Source: Micropterus salmoides (taxonomy: Eukaryota > Chordata > Actinopteri > Centrarchiformes > Centrarchidae). From it: a DNA stretch of 64,000 nt. The stretch spans positions 18,890,873 to 18,954,872 of the forward strand of contig NW_024044681.1 of the NCBI RefSeq assembly GCF_014851395.1, read 5' to 3'. The notes beneath the pieces are model-generated. The model made no database searches. It had not been told where the DNA came from and saw only the letters and a program-made list of their open reading frames with translations. Numbering within the stretch: position 1 is the first letter of the stretch; each line of letters opens with the position of its first letter. A program made the position numbers and the translations under genes. Of this stretch, positions 1 to 12,117 are shown piece after piece.

Positions 1-1130
1 AAGTACCACCACAATACAAATTCCCACATCTTATACTATTTATAGACCATTTATTCAGTTCCATGCTCACAACAAATAAGCCACACAAGTCAAACATTTC
101 AGTGTAAAGAATTGTTCTCCTGAAACAAAAGTAGTTTAGTTTTTATTTACCTTATTGACGACATTTTCAGATCTATTCATTAGAAATCTAATTGCAACTA
201 ACATAGAGAATATTATGGATACTGTTAGAAACAGCTCCAAGATTAAAGTGCAATCTGAATGTAAAGTACTTGGAAAGTATTTCTTAAAATGCTGCCATTT
301 TGCTTTGATAGGACTATATAGAGACATGAAAGGCAAAGGAGAAGGGGAAATGTTGTATGGTATGACTTTCTGAAGCCAGTTTTTGTATTTGGTAAATGTT
401 GTTACGGCTGTATGTGTTTCTCTGCACTGTGCATCCTTGTTCCTTTTCTGTCCTCTAGTTCTGCTCCAGGAGTGCTACAGCTGATAACTGAATTAGGTCC
501 ACCTGGCCTTGCACGGCAGTGCACAGCTGTGTGCACGGGAGTTGTGGGAAGTCCAAAATTTCTAAATTAAGTTGGTATACAAAAAAGATGCAAATATATG
601 CAAGTAGAAAGACAAGTGTGAATGTGAAGTTTTTCTTGGCAGTCCAAATGAATCAATTTGTTTTCAAGTTTATAGTATGCAAGCCAAAAGCCAAAAGTAC
701 ATTTTCAGATTCGACTGACTTTGCACAACAACACCTCTGGATGAACTAAAAAAAACACTTGGGTTCTTAGCTCAATTGGAAAACATAACCAACGGCAAAC
801 AAAATCAACAGTATAGCTATCCAAGGTCTGCAAGACATTAAGTAAGTTTCCCTTAATAATTGGTATGGTGACCAAATTCTGGAAATGTGTTAGTCCATAG
901 CCCTCTCCACAGAATTGGGGAAGAAAAAAAGTCTGGTGGCTACATGGCTGCAAGAATGACCGATCAGATAATCACTCCACCTCCACCACCAGCTCTTCCA
1001 TTATGTGTGAGCAATAAGCAAAACTAAACTACACTACACTAGCTTGCCGTTCCTTACATCCAAAAAGCTTGACAGCGTTTGATTTACAATATAACTGCAT
1101 TGATAAATAGGACTGTGTCATCTGACAGTA
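1..1130. other. AT-rich non-coding flank
   Basis: I see no gene or repeat family I can name here. The short open frames are below 85 codons, have no recognisable motif and overlap on both strands, as expected by chance. Confidence 0.5.
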
Positions 1131-2181
1131 TACACTATATTGCAAAAGTATTGGGACACCCCTTCAGAATCATTGAATTCAGATGTTCCAATCACTTCCA
1201 TGACCACAGGTGTATAAAATCAAGCACCTAAGCATGTGGACTGCTTCTACAAACATTTGTGAAAGAATGGGTCTCTCTCAGGAGCTCAGTGAATTCAAGC
1301 TTGGTACCTGTGCAATAAGTCCATTTGTGAAATTTCCTTACTACTAAATATTTCAAGGTCAACTGTTAGTGGTATTATAACTAAGTGGAAGTTATTTGGA
1401 ACAATAGAAACTCAGCCTTGAAGTGGTAGGCCACATAAAATCACAGAGCGGAGTCGGCGCATCTGCAGAAGCTGCCAACTTTCTGCAGAGTCGAGAGCTA
1501 CAGACCTCCAAATGTCGTGTGGCCTTCAGATTAGCTCTAGAACAGTGCGTAGAGAGCTTCATGGAATGGCTTTCCATGAAGCATCCAAGCCTTACATCAT
1601 CAAGTGCAATGCAAAGCGTCGGATACATGGTGAAAAGCACGCCGCCACTAAACACTAGTGCAGTGGAGACGTGTTCTCTGGAATGACAAATTACTTTGCT
1701 CTGTCTGGCAATCTGATGGATAAGTCTGGGTTTGGCGGTTGCCAAGAGAATGGTACTGACCTCACTGCATTGTGCCAAGCGTGTAAAGTTTGGTGTGGGG
1801 GTGTTTTTCAGGGGTTGGGCTTGGCCCCTTAGTTTCAGTGAAAGGAACTGTTAATGCTTCAGCATACCAAGACATTTTGGACAATTTCATGCTCCCAGCT
1901 TTGTGGAAACATTTTGGGAATGGTCCCTTCCTGTTCCAACATGACGCACCAGTGCACAAAGCAAGGTCCATAAAGACATGGATGAGTGAGTTTGGTGTGG
2001 AGAACTTGACTGATCTGCACAGTCCTGACCCCAACACGATAGAACACCTTGGGATGAATTAGAGCGGAGACTGCGAGCCAGGCCTTCTCATCCAACATCT
2101 GTCCCTGACCTCACAAATGCGCTTCTAGAAGAATGGTCCAAAAGTCCAATGAACACACACACAGCTGATTACCAGTTTTAG
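1131..2181 (+). mobile_element. Tc1-like DNA transposon, 3'-truncated, decayed transposase
   Basis: The 5' terminus TACACTATATTGCAAAAGTA sits directly after a TA dinucleotide, as expected for a Tc1/mariner insertion. The transposase would start at the ATG at 1267 (MGLSQELSEF). It continues through the helix-turn-helix region (SRSTVSGIITKW-like, about 1340-1400) and the linker GRPHKITERS. It then reaches the catalytic half (1790-2100), where MVWGCFSGVGLGPLV, the HDAPVHKA block and SPDPNTIEHLG are readable. The enzyme would cut and paste the element using a DDE/D catalytic site. This copy is dead. A stop interrupts the frame near 1421, several frameshifts split it into different frames, and the sequence loses homology after about 2160. 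No 3' terminal inverted repeat is visible. Family assignment is strong; activity is excluded. Confidence 0.9.
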
Positions 2182-2490
2182 AACAGTATTTTGACGTTTT
2201 TATTAAAGGAAAATCTAGTATTTGCAGGTTTTGTATCATTTTTTTTTACAATATATCTTGATTACATTAACAAGATTTTTATGTGAAATTATATAATAAA
2301 ACTCAATTAAAAGCAGCACTCTACTATGAATTTTAAGCCTGATTATTTGTATTATAGTAGTGTATATAGTGTTCAACTATATTTAAAGGTAATTTAATTG
2401 TTTTTGCAGGTGTATGTGTTCTTAATTAAACAATAAAAGCCCCCAAAAATTGCACAAGATTATGTAAAATTAAAGTTACAGACTTGTCAT
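2182..2490. other. AT-rich non-coding stretch
   Basis: Nothing recognisable. It contains poly-T and AT-rich simple sequence only. Confidence 0.4.
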
Positions 2491-2660
2491 TATGGAATAT
2501 TACCGTATTTTTACAAGTAGGTTATTTACTGTTATTTTACTGTATTTTTCTGGCGCCCCAGCTGCCAGATTATTTCCGTACTTTTACGAGTTGGTTATTT
2601 ACTGTTATGTAACGGTATTTTTCTGCCGCCCCAGCTGCCAGAATATTTCTGTTTTTTCAC
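2491..2660. repeat. Short tandem duplication, about 73-80 bp period
   Basis: Two diverged copies of a unit lie head to tail (about 2491-2568 and 2569-2641), followed by the start of a third. Each contains GGTTATTTACTGTTAT and ends with CGCCCCAGCTGCCAGA. The embedded TTACCGTA and TTTTTCTG motifs resemble a teleost repeat rich in 'ttaccgtaaat', but I cannot name the family with certainty. Confidence 0.6.
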
Positions 2661-3942
2661 ATTTTTTTTTTTAACAGTGTAGTAAAAAATCTAGAGTTAG
2701 TATTAGTTTTTATGTCTGTGGTTTTATGACATCATACTTTATTTGTGAATTCACATGGCACAGAAACAGTATCTGTCTGGTCAACTTTACTCACATCTTG
2801 TGTAAAGAAAGCAAGATTTCCCATGATGTCTCCTGGGGAGAAAGATCTGCCACAAACAGTAGAGTGTATTTCTGGAAAATAGTTTCTTTCTTGTTTGTAC
2901 CAAACCTGGACACTTTTTTATACATCATTAAAAGCAACTTACCATTTTTGGAGCTGTGTGCAAGTATTTTACTCCCCAGAGACAGCTTGAAATCATCTCT
3001 ATGTTCTCGTGGACAGAGTTTAGAATGCTGTTTGCACTGTTGTTTCTATTGTAGAAATGGTCTTTGTAGCCACTTTACAATATGAGGAAGATAGTGAAAA
3101 CTGGAAATCAGACTGTTGTTTATGTAACAAAGTTTCTGCTCATACATTCTCAGCCCAGCTCTGCCAAATGCTCCTGTGAAGCTGCACAGTGCTGATATGA
3201 AAGTGACTGTACTTGACAGCTTCCAGGAGTTCATGTGTTAGGGTGTGTGGGCACGGAGGGCGTGTTGCTGTCTGTTATAGTGGTTGGGGTAGTAAGAGCA
3301 TTACTGAATTGGTGGAATAAACTGTTGTTTTTTTTTCATGGTGCAAGGGAATTTATAGTACAGCGCCATGTCATATTGAAAGCATTTGGTCATTGTCAAT
3401 TGCCTAAAATGACATATGTTCACTTTTACTTGACAAGGCCTCCTCGCCTGCGCTGCATAACCTCTTAGGGAGGAGGTCATGGTGGGTGGTTGCGTGTACA
3501 AATCTTTTTGAGCATATGGTACTACCAGAGAGGGTAGATAACTAAGTCAAACTACAGTACTCTTTGAAATATCTTTTACAGAGACAATTTGCACCATGAA
3601 CAAGCGCTTGGCAAAACTCCCTTTTAACAGGCATGTTTGGCAAAATGCATCTAAAATTTCTCTCATAGAGAAGCAAGACTGGAACAGTGATTGCTTGGTG
3701 TTGGCGTCCAAAAGAGAAATTAGCATGTGAACCAAATGGATAAGGTATATGTTGTATAGTAAGGTTAACATGTGTGTCAGCCTGTTGTCCATGTGAATGT
3801 GAAAAACCACTGGAAACACCAGAAAGTATGAACTTTATCTACAGTTATAGGTATCTAGGTTGTGTGGAAAAAGTAATGTTATTGGTTTCAATTACAGCCA
3901 TTGTTGTTGTAGATGGTGATTATAATAGAAAAGGAAATAAGA
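2661..3942. other. No gene or repeat recognised
   Basis: The longest open frame (119 codons from 2726) has no domain, no signal and no compositional support. I treat the interval as unannotated intergenic DNA. Confidence 0.4.
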
Positions 3943-4205
3943 ATTAAAGCTGCAAGCAGCATTGGACGGGCCCTCGAACCATGACACGCATCTGAGCGTT
4001 ATGCAGGTGGCTGGAGTTCGGGAGATGTGGCTGTGAATTTTCATGCATTTTGCAGGTCTCACAATGTCACTTGCTGTTCCTCCTAGGTGGGTTTAGAGAT
4101 CACCCACTAATTACATGTTATGTCCTACGTGAAGTGTGGACCACACTGTCAAAATGTCATGTTTTGTGCAAAGTTTTGTGCATATTTAGGCCAACAAAAA
4201 TAATT
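3943..4205 (+). repeat. Fragment of a high-copy teleost repeat (GCTGCAAGCAGC type)
   Basis: The block starts with TAAAGCTGCAAGCAGC and continues with GGACGGGCCCTCG. I recognise this start as a very common dispersed repeat of fish genomes. Both ends are ill-defined, and the 3' part runs into the GAAA microsatellite that follows. Recognition is from memory of the consensus start only. Confidence 0.55.
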
Positions 4206-4208
4206 TGC

Positions 4209-4255
<47 letters not shown>

Positions 4256-4259
4256 AAAA
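4209..4259 (+). repeat. (GAAA)n microsatellite
   Basis: About twelve uninterrupted GAAA units follow the dispersed repeat. The lysine/glutamate-rich translation across it is an artefact of the repeat. Confidence 0.97.
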
Positions 4260-7200
4260 GAATTCCTTCAGTTTGTATAGGTTTCATGTTTAGGCTTGAC
4301 ATTGTAATATAAAGCATTGACAGACTTAATAACCTATAGAATGAATGCGCTAATCAACATGCAGTTCTTATCCATATCCATGTCAGTCTTCATATTCTGG
4401 GAAGGTTAGCGTCACTCTCTAATGAACAAGCACACAATCTTTTTGCCCTGAGGTGAACTTCAAAGGCAGCTGAAGTACAAAACAGGGACTACATGCTGCC
4501 TGAAAGGCAGAAATGTCATATGTACCACAGCAGCCTCAAATCCATTCACATATGCAAGCGTTTGCAACTTCTTAAACAAGTTTGAGGTGACAGTTGTGTT
4601 TTATGCAGAAAAATGACAAATGAAAACAGAAAACATATGATTTTGAAAATGTCAATGCCCTGAGTGGAATTTGTGTAACATTTCTTTTTCTTTTTCTTTT
4701 CAATAGCTTGACCTTCATGATTAACCACGTTGATGTGTATAGTATTTTCAAGAATCAATACCAAGATCTAAAACAGCAAGTGACTGTGTTAATGTTTTGG
4801 TCAAAACACTTTTGCATTTGTGTTAACAGGATGTACGAAACACATTTTAGCGGATCTCATTTGCTATATATGGTTAACAAAATTACAAATTTACTAAAAG
4901 AGGGTTAAGAGATGTAAATGTTTAACAGTGACAGTAATAATAATGTATTTTTTTCTTTTTTGTTAGTAGTTTGTACTGATGGATTTTTGAAAGGAAAATC
5001 TCTACAATATCTAGCTAAAATAAACACAGACTCTGTGTATAAATGTCTATTGTAGTGAACAGTGTCCATTATTTGTGTTATTTTAAACATATCTTCCAGG
5101 ACATCTGGTGCCCCTCTAACTAGAATAGTTTTCACTGGACACAGGTGGCTCAAGAGCTGGGTGGTTAGAGAGTGATTGGTCAGTAGAAACAGGAGCAAAT
5201 AACACACTCGTATTTTAAGCTGAAGGTCAAGCACACATTCACAGACATTGGAGATCACGCCTGGAGCAAAGAGTATTTGGAAATATATTCCATGTTTTTT
5301 CCACTCCACTTACAGACACCAGATGGTTGGTATTTGTCACATCGGAGTCCAGTGGGAAGGGCCAAAAGCTGAATAAGTGAGCAACTAGATTTATACTGAA
5401 TATATCATCAGTGTAGGGTTTGTTAAAATGTATTTGTACGATACCTCACAAGTCAATAAATAAGGAGATGAAGCAGACACATTTACACAGTAGAACAGCA
5501 GATAGAAATCAATAAAAGGCAAAACTGTAAAAATAGGTTTTCTGATACTGTTTGAAACCTTGCGGCTCAATCAAGATCATTTTCTCTTTATACCATAAGC
5601 ATATCATGCATCCAAGACGTAATGTGCTCTGGATTGGCATTTCTTCTGCTGAACCTTCTCAGTCAGTCAGATTTAAGCTGACACATACAGTTGCTGTGTT
5701 ACAGGTATGCACCAGGATTGTGACTGAATCATAAATGTCGAATCGAATATGTAGGACAGAAACAATAAAGTAGCTGCTTATGCCTTAACAACAACATTTT
5801 ATGCATGCAACATTTTAAAAAAAATCTAGAATTATTTTTATGTGCAACCATATTATACCGCAGGGAAGTCAAAATATATAAATATATTGTTTGTTGTATA
5901 TATAGTATATCTTTCTTGTTCTTGCATTTACACTATGACTGATATGTTTTTGTCTTTCACAACTGCAAAGCATTTTAAATTACTGTATGCAATCAGCACT
6001 CTGTTCTTCCACCTTTCACACTGCAAAAGAAAGTCTGATTTAGCATTATAAAATGACATGTATGTATCGTAGAGGGCAAACACAAGTTGGCTTTCAACCC
6101 AAGGCAAAGAAAAAATGAAATGTTTATTTGTTGGTTAGTTTGTTTTGGCCCTCATCATCTGACTGAAAAAGACAGCTTGTTTAGAGTCCTTTCACCTACA
6201 CCCATGAGCTATACTGAATATATTACACAAGACAACAACACAATACAAGATGTGACTGAATGTTGTCAATTGAAAAATTAGCCCTCAAAAGAACACTGTC
6301 TATAAATTTGTCCCGGGTCTTGGATGTAAATAAATCTGTAAGTGCTGCTGCTCTGTATGGTAACTATGAAATTTACAAGTGGGGAAGTATGAATGAAATA
6401 CCTTATTACGTTAAGTAAACTCAGTTTTAAAACATGAAGCCATGAGTCTCCCATAAAAATGTTTATAAATTACTAATTTATAGATAGAGAGAAACATAAT
6501 GCCATCTGTATTACATTTTGTTGTTATATCATCAACAACATGAGGAAAATAGCTTCCAAGCTGAAACATGCTGTATTATTGCATTACTGTTTTACAGCTC
6601 TGCTTATACTGAATGATTCTGCATTTGTTTTCCATAAAATCTGTTTTTTTCTGGTTATGTTCAAGTACTCACAACACTGTACCTGAAGAGGTATACAGAT
6701 ATAGACTTAAATACAAACTAGTTAAAACGGTGCCCTCAGTCTGCTCAACCTTCTATGTTAAACAATAATTAAGAGGAGAGAACAAGAGGAGACAGTAAGC
6801 TTTTTCAGTAATAGACCATATCACAGTCATGGACATCTCTGACAGGTGATGTCATAATGCTGTCATGCATGCTGAGGGTTTGTGACATCATAGTGATCCA
6901 CCCTCAAGGCTAACCAAGGACAGTGGCCTCTGAAAGGAGATCTTGGTGACATGTTTTTGCTCAGATTGTCTCAGTTTGTTGTTACATCTGTACTTCTGGT
7001 AAAATTGCGAAACCTCAAGGTCAATATGCCAAATTTCGGTGCATGTTTATGTTGACACTAAACAATTACAACTGAATAAATGGTAAGCAAACACTGGATA
7101 GAGGCTTGGTTAAATGTGATGATATAATTGGTGAGTTAAGCAAGCCAGACGTTTGATCCTGCAAACACCTAAATGGCTTACTTTTGGTCTTTTTTTTTTT

Positions 7201-7304
7201 TTATTTTAGTCAAAAAAATGAATAAGGCTAAGCTTTGTTTGCCCTTGGTTCATTTTGTTATGCAAGGCTTTGCATGTCTTACGTTTACTGCTGTTTAAAA
7301 GTAT
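4260..7304. other. 3-kb interval without recognised genes
   Basis: AT-rich intergenic DNA. Open frames (up to 134 codons on the minus strand at 4905-5309) lack any motif and are interpreted as chance. A short pyrimidine run lies at 4683-4702. I see no repeat family I can name. Confidence 0.4.
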
Positions 7305-7795
7305 TATTCTGAATTTCTACTTGAATTTGCAGAGTTTTTATCAAGTCTAGTTTTTCAATCAGATAAAGTAATTATTGTTGGTGATTTTAATATTCATGTG
7401 GACGTGGATAACGACAGCCTTAGTACTGCATTTTTATCATTACTAGATTCAGTTGGTTTTAGTCAGTGTTCACAAACCCTCAGCCTTGATCTTGTATTGT
7501 CATATGGCATTGACATTGAACATTTAACAATTTTTCCACAAAATACTATTCTGTCTGATAGGGGTGGGAATCACCAGAGGCCCCGCGATACGATATTATA
7601 TTATTAATGTAGCAGCACGTGTTCTGTATAAAGTCAAGATTAGAGAGCATATTTCTCCAGTTCTTGCCTCCCTTCACTGGCTCCCTGTGAAATACAGAAT
7701 AGATTTTAAAATTGTTCTACTTACCTACAAAGCCTTAAATGGCCAGGTACCATTGTACCTCAAGGAACTCCTCATACCTTACTGCACTCTCAAAA
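7305..7795 (+). pseudogene. LINE ORF2 fragments (endonuclease plus RT C-terminus), CR1/L2-like
   Basis: Two pieces of a non-LTR retrotransposon ORF2 lie in the same orientation. At 7305-7560 the frame reads the apurinic endonuclease block KVIIVGDFNIHVD, followed by LSLDLVLSYGI and ending at TILSD just before the conserved histidine of the family. At 7607-7790 the frame resumes in the region beyond the reverse transcriptase domain, with ISPVLASLHWLPVKYRID and TYKALNGQVPLYL. Everything between (most of the reverse transcriptase) is missing. A 47-bp piece of an unrelated MITE fills the gap. The copy is clearly inactive. It is most like CR1/L2-type fish LINEs; finer assignment would need a library comparison. 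Confidence 0.85.
7560..7606 (+). repeat. Terminal fragment of the MITE family seen intact at 14423-14714
   Basis: GGGGTGGGAATCACCAGAGG followed by CCCCGCGATACGATATTAT matches the right terminus of the element at 14423-14714, read on its minus strand. Only about 45 bp are present, and they sit exactly at the deletion junction of the LINE. Confidence 0.75.
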
Positions 7796-7797
7796 TG

Positions 7798-8157
7798 CAG
7801 GGCTGTAACTGTTAACTTGGTTTTACGAGCTAGATAAAAGGTAATACCCTGGCAGTGGTAAATAGCTTTGGTTTTATATTTGATTTGATTACATTAATGT
7901 TTAAGTTGAGATTTACAAGAAATATTTTATTGCTACTTTGTAAAGGGAATACTGCTGGTAAAAGAACCTTATTTGTATAAAGTGTTTGCAAACCACATGT
8001 TATTGCACTTTTGTGTATATAGCAGTACATTTAAATTAAAAGTGTGAAATACACTGCTTTTGAATTCATTATTCAATTATGTGCGTAACAATGCGATTTA
8101 TCGCAGAAAATCATGGGATTAATCACAATTAAAATTTTTAATCGTTGCCCAGCACTA
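7798..8157. mobile_element. Probable hAT-type MITE, ends imperfect
   Basis: The right edge, read on the minus strand, is TAGTGCTGGGCAACGATTAA, followed by the alternation of TTAATTGTGATTAATC typical of a fish hAT terminus. The left edge begins CAGGGCTGTAAC. No convincing 8-bp target duplication is visible, so the left end may be a truncation. No transposase frame lies inside. Confidence 0.5.
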
Positions 8158-8507
8158 GATATTTTGTATTGCACTTTAGAAATAAAAAGTATCTTATTAA
8201 GAAAACTGTCCCCCTCTGTATTGGTGAGGCTGGCTATTCATTTACATTTACATTTGAGGATCAACATACAAGCATCAATAAAGCATCAATACAGTAAGGG
8301 ATCTAAAAGTGACAATAAATAATGGTTAGAGCTATTAGCGTGTATGGCATCAATAGGGTAAATACCTAGGGGAAAAAAGGAAAAGTTACTGAATAGTGCA
8401 ATCAATACAAGAAAATTGAATTGATTGAGATCTATCTCAATCAATTAAATTTTCTTGGAAGTGCATGTTAAAGGTTAGGGGTTTAAGGTGTATAAGAGGA
8501 AGTGTTC

Positions 8508-8760
8508 TCAGAAGAGATGAGTTTTCAAGAGCTTCTTGAAGTTAGAGAGGGACGCCCCTGCTGTGATGGTATGTGGTAGCTCATTCCACCATTGTGGTGT
8601 GACAGATGAGAACAGCCGGGACTGAGATTGCTTTGTGTGTTGGGATGGCAAAGTAAGGCGGCGTTCGTTGGAGGAGCTCAGAGGCCGAGAATGAACATAA
8701 GCTTGTATTATAGAGTTCAGGTAGATGGGTGCAGACCCAGTTGTCACTCTGCATGCAAGT
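8508..8760 (-). pseudogene. LINE ORF2 C-terminal fragment, minus strand
   Basis: The minus frame reads PIYLNSIIQAY, then RPLSSSNERRLTLPS, then RLFSSVTPQWWNELP, and ends SNFKKLLKTHLF. This is the conserved extreme C-terminus of CR1/L2-like LINE ORF2 proteins. It stops at the expected place, but everything upstream of PIYL is missing, so it is a short 5'-truncated copy. The orientation is opposite to the LINE pieces at 7305-7795, so it comes from a separate insertion. Confidence 0.8.
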
Positions 8761-10351
8761 ATTACCTGCCCACATTTACCTGTGTACTAGAAGGCCCATA
8801 CAGGCCAATCTAGTCCAATTTATATCGCTTACGTCAGAAAAAACACAACAAACTGTCCACTCTTTAGCAAGCATCCCAGCAACAAAGCCCCATCATCGCA
8901 GCTCATTTCAAACAGATTGACCATGCATTTGCCTAAGGTACAATCGCATCTAGAAAACTAAAATCTCCCAGGGTTGATCATTTTGAGGAAAACTTCTTCA
9001 ATGTGAAACAGTTTTGTAAAGCTTTTTTTGTAATGCTTTAAAAGCCTCACATGAAGGCCAGCAGACATAGAGGGGGGCAAGATGAGAAGGCATTCATGGT
9101 GTTGCACTTATTTGTGCAGACAAAAACTGACAGAAAAAGATAAGTTTTAACCCGTACTTTCTGACCTCTGTGCACCACCTGCATGACTGGGCTTTGAAAA
9201 GTTACCCCACATTCCAGTGTCAGAAAGATGCGGGGGGAGACCATCTGGCGCCTTTCTACACACTAAACGGTTTGATGTAAAGCCAACTTAAAAAAAAAAA
9301 ATGGAATATTAAACTAAACCCCCACAATTAAAATAACCTCTAAGAATTGCTCTATGAGAACATTTACCAAAAGTTTTGTTCAGTTTTGTTTAGCATTTTT
9401 CAAAACCACAGGGTACACACCACTTCATATCTCCAAATATGCTGAATGATTCTCCTTGTAACAGTTTTTTTTCATTCATATCATTTATCCTTTGAGTTTT
9501 ATGTTCTGAGAAAACAGACCAATGCAGATTAGCAGGACGCCTTTGCTTTTATTTCCCATTAAAAAATTAACTCAACATTATACGTAAGACAGAGACGATC
9601 AATGATAAATGTGTGAATTAATCACAAAATAAACACCACCTAAAGCATAACCTGCTTTATCGTCTGTCTTACTCTAAATGGGACCAAAAGGTACAAAATG
9701 ATCATTATACTATAATTACTAGCAATTGAGACCATGAACCCATTAGAAAAGTATTTACTAAAGTAATAAATCAAGTGACAAGTAGGGTAATTTTGTCATA
9801 GACTCCAATGCAATTAGAGTTCTTTTTCTTTTTTTTGTGTGCACTAAATTAATGCACAATCTGTCTGTAACAAAAAATGTCAAAATGTTACAAACAAGGA
9901 ATTGAATTAATACAGTAACTGATACTATTTATGAAGAATACCATTTGGGCAATAAATCAATATTGTATTGATAACGTGATATAAGGTTCATATGGTACTA
10001 TCTGGAATTTGGTTACTAATAAAAATAATATATTGTATTATTTAGATATCAAAGTTCATTCTTGACTTTGGGACTAGCTTGATAAAACAATTCCAGCACA
10101 GGAAAACACAATCACACCATATTGAACAGCATCAAGTCACTAAACCAGACATTTGCTTTACATGGTTTAGCAGAATTCCACTCCAACAGGATCCATCCAC
10201 TGGCCATAAGGCAGGTGAAAGCAAAAGCACCTTTTTGCTATTTGACATTATCCGGTACCTCAAATATAAGCTTAAATCAATATCAAATGTCGGGTCAAGA
10301 GGTTTATACACTCAAATATGCATTTCTCCCTTTGCTGTGGTATCTGACAGC
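8761..10351. other. No gene or repeat recognised
   Basis: AT-rich intergenic DNA with only short chance frames. Nothing in it resembles a coding domain or a named repeat. Confidence 0.4.
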
Positions 10352-10407
10352 ACAGACTTTTGTGGGTAAAACCACTGCAGTTCATAGTTTTACCCACAAA
10401 AGTCTGT
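10352..10407. repeat. Perfect 21-bp inverted repeat (hairpin)
   Basis: The arm ACAGACTTTTGTGGGTAAAAC (10352-10372) is exactly inverted at 10387-10407, with a 14-nt loop. Imperfect pairing continues outward through TTTGCTG on both sides with small indels. It may be the core of a fold-back element. A second, 11-bp perfect inverted repeat (ATTCCACAGAA) follows at 10462-10499. Confidence 0.85.
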
Positions 10408-10499
10408 AGCAAGCAGCAAACTAAGTTATATGGTGAAATATTAAAAAAAATAATTCCACAGATTCCACAGAATGAATATAGTCTTATTTTCTGTGGAAT

Positions 10500-11447
10500 T
10501 TGTGTCACATAGCCCATGTGTGCAGTAATGATTGCTGGGTAGTATGGCTGCCCAATCTTGTGGGCAAAATTTGATCATGTGACAAGACGACTAGACGACT
10601 AGACTCCCTGACAAGTAGACTAGCAGAGCACACGTGCAAGCTAGCAGTCATGCCATTCAAACAAAAGTTGTTTCAAGAAGAGACAGGAGAGAAAAGAACA
10701 GGAGTAGTATAAGTTTGTTTTGGATATTTTACCGAGGACATTGTCAAAGATTTCGCTCAACGCTAGGCTCGTCGGATGCCATTCTAATTGGTGAGTAAAA
10801 GGTTGTTATCATTTCGGGGTCAGGTCGCCATCGGGCACCTGTTTGTGTGGATATGGATGTGCCTGTTTAGCTGGCCTGTTTACAGGAGATGGTGTTGTTT
10901 TTAAGTTGGCCACTTTTTTTCAAGGCCTGTAGAGACCTTGGAAGGGCAGGTGCTCAAAGTATAAAAAGGGCACATGGAACATGAATTTAAATAGGGCTGT
11001 TCTCAAAATATTGATACAGAAATATATTGTTATGTATTCCTTGCTGATATGCGTAAACAGATGCTTCTGTATAAATACATCAGCAAATGCTGTGATGCAG
11101 TTTTTAATACCCAGCTCTAGCTTTAAAACACTGTGGGCTGTCATAACTTACTGGGAACAGAACTGTTGAGGGGGTTGCTGAGGATGCTGCTGCTGATACT
11201 ACTGGAGGTGATCTGTGACTAGAGATATTAAAACAAACATAGGATATATATTAGTTGATTAAACAATTAATTAATTAATAGGGGAAAGGATGAGGGTGGC
11301 AGGGGTAAGAGTGAGACAAACAAAGCTATACACAGAGTGTGTGTGTGTGTCTAGAGTATCCAATATTGTGATAATGATTTTATTTTGCATTGTGAATCTG
11401 AGATTTAAATTTTTATTGACTATATGTCTAATCATAAATTGTGTTAA
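10500..11447. other. No gene recognised; simple repeats only
   Basis: The interval contains TTAATTAATTAATTAAT-like sequence near 11260-11280 and a short GT run at 11336-11350. No coding motif was found. Confidence 0.4.
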
Positions 11448-11830
11448 GGGTCTGCTCTGATCGATCGGTCACCGATCATTATCGGCCGATAATGGCTCTA
11501 AATAGTTTGATCAGTGGTCTCTAAAAAGGCCAATCAGAAAAGCTGATCAGATGATGCAATACTCGCCAGACATTAATCATTTCCAATGAGAGTTGAGCAG
11601 CAATCCAAACCAAGCAGGAGCGATCATGTGTAACAGTTGCGGTCGTGCTCATCTCAAACACACGGCCGCCTGCTACCGGTGTTTAATTGTCTTGACCCAC
11701 AACGCATCAGGCAGAGAAAGACTGCTTCTTCAGTGTGAGTTTCCTGATGCATAGAGAGGAGCCACTCAATCAGTTGACTGCCTCTCTCTCTCTCTCCGTT
11801 TTCGTTTTAAAACGGAGACCTTTTGCTACG
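11448..11830. mobile_element. hAT-type element remnant (TCGGCCGATAA terminus)
   Basis: The block opens with GGGTCTGCTCTGATCGATCG and alternates ATCGGCCGATAATGGCTC, a pattern I associate with fish hAT termini. The following GC-richer stretch (to about 11830), including the palindrome CGTTTTAAAACG at 11803-11814, fits the interior of such elements. No opposite terminus was found before the Tc1 element at 12118, so the copy is truncated or diverged. Confidence 0.5.
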
Positions 11831-12117
11831 TTTCCGCCTCCTGTTCAGATTAAAACGGCATATCCGAAGATGCTTGTTTTGTCCTGTTTAAATGTTTCCC
11901 CGTAAATCTCCGAAATTTTTAACCTTTATAAAATCAAATAAAAATGCTGGCCATATTTAAAGTGTTTGCTACTCTCTCCTCTGGGAAAGCTGCTGGGAGT
12001 GGGCCTATGTAAAAGATGTAGACTGTGCTTCTTGCACAAGGATTAAATAAATAAAAACAACCCACTGAAATGATATAAGGCCTATAGCCTGTAAACCATA
12101 TGAAATTATAATGAATA

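Noticed and set aside
2726..3085. 119-codon plus-strand open frame
   Set aside because: Cysteine/phenylalanine-rich chance frame without motif.
4905..5309. 134-codon minus-strand open frame
   Set aside because: No motif, AT-driven composition, and no promoter or splice evidence. This length is expected by chance in 64 kb on six frames.
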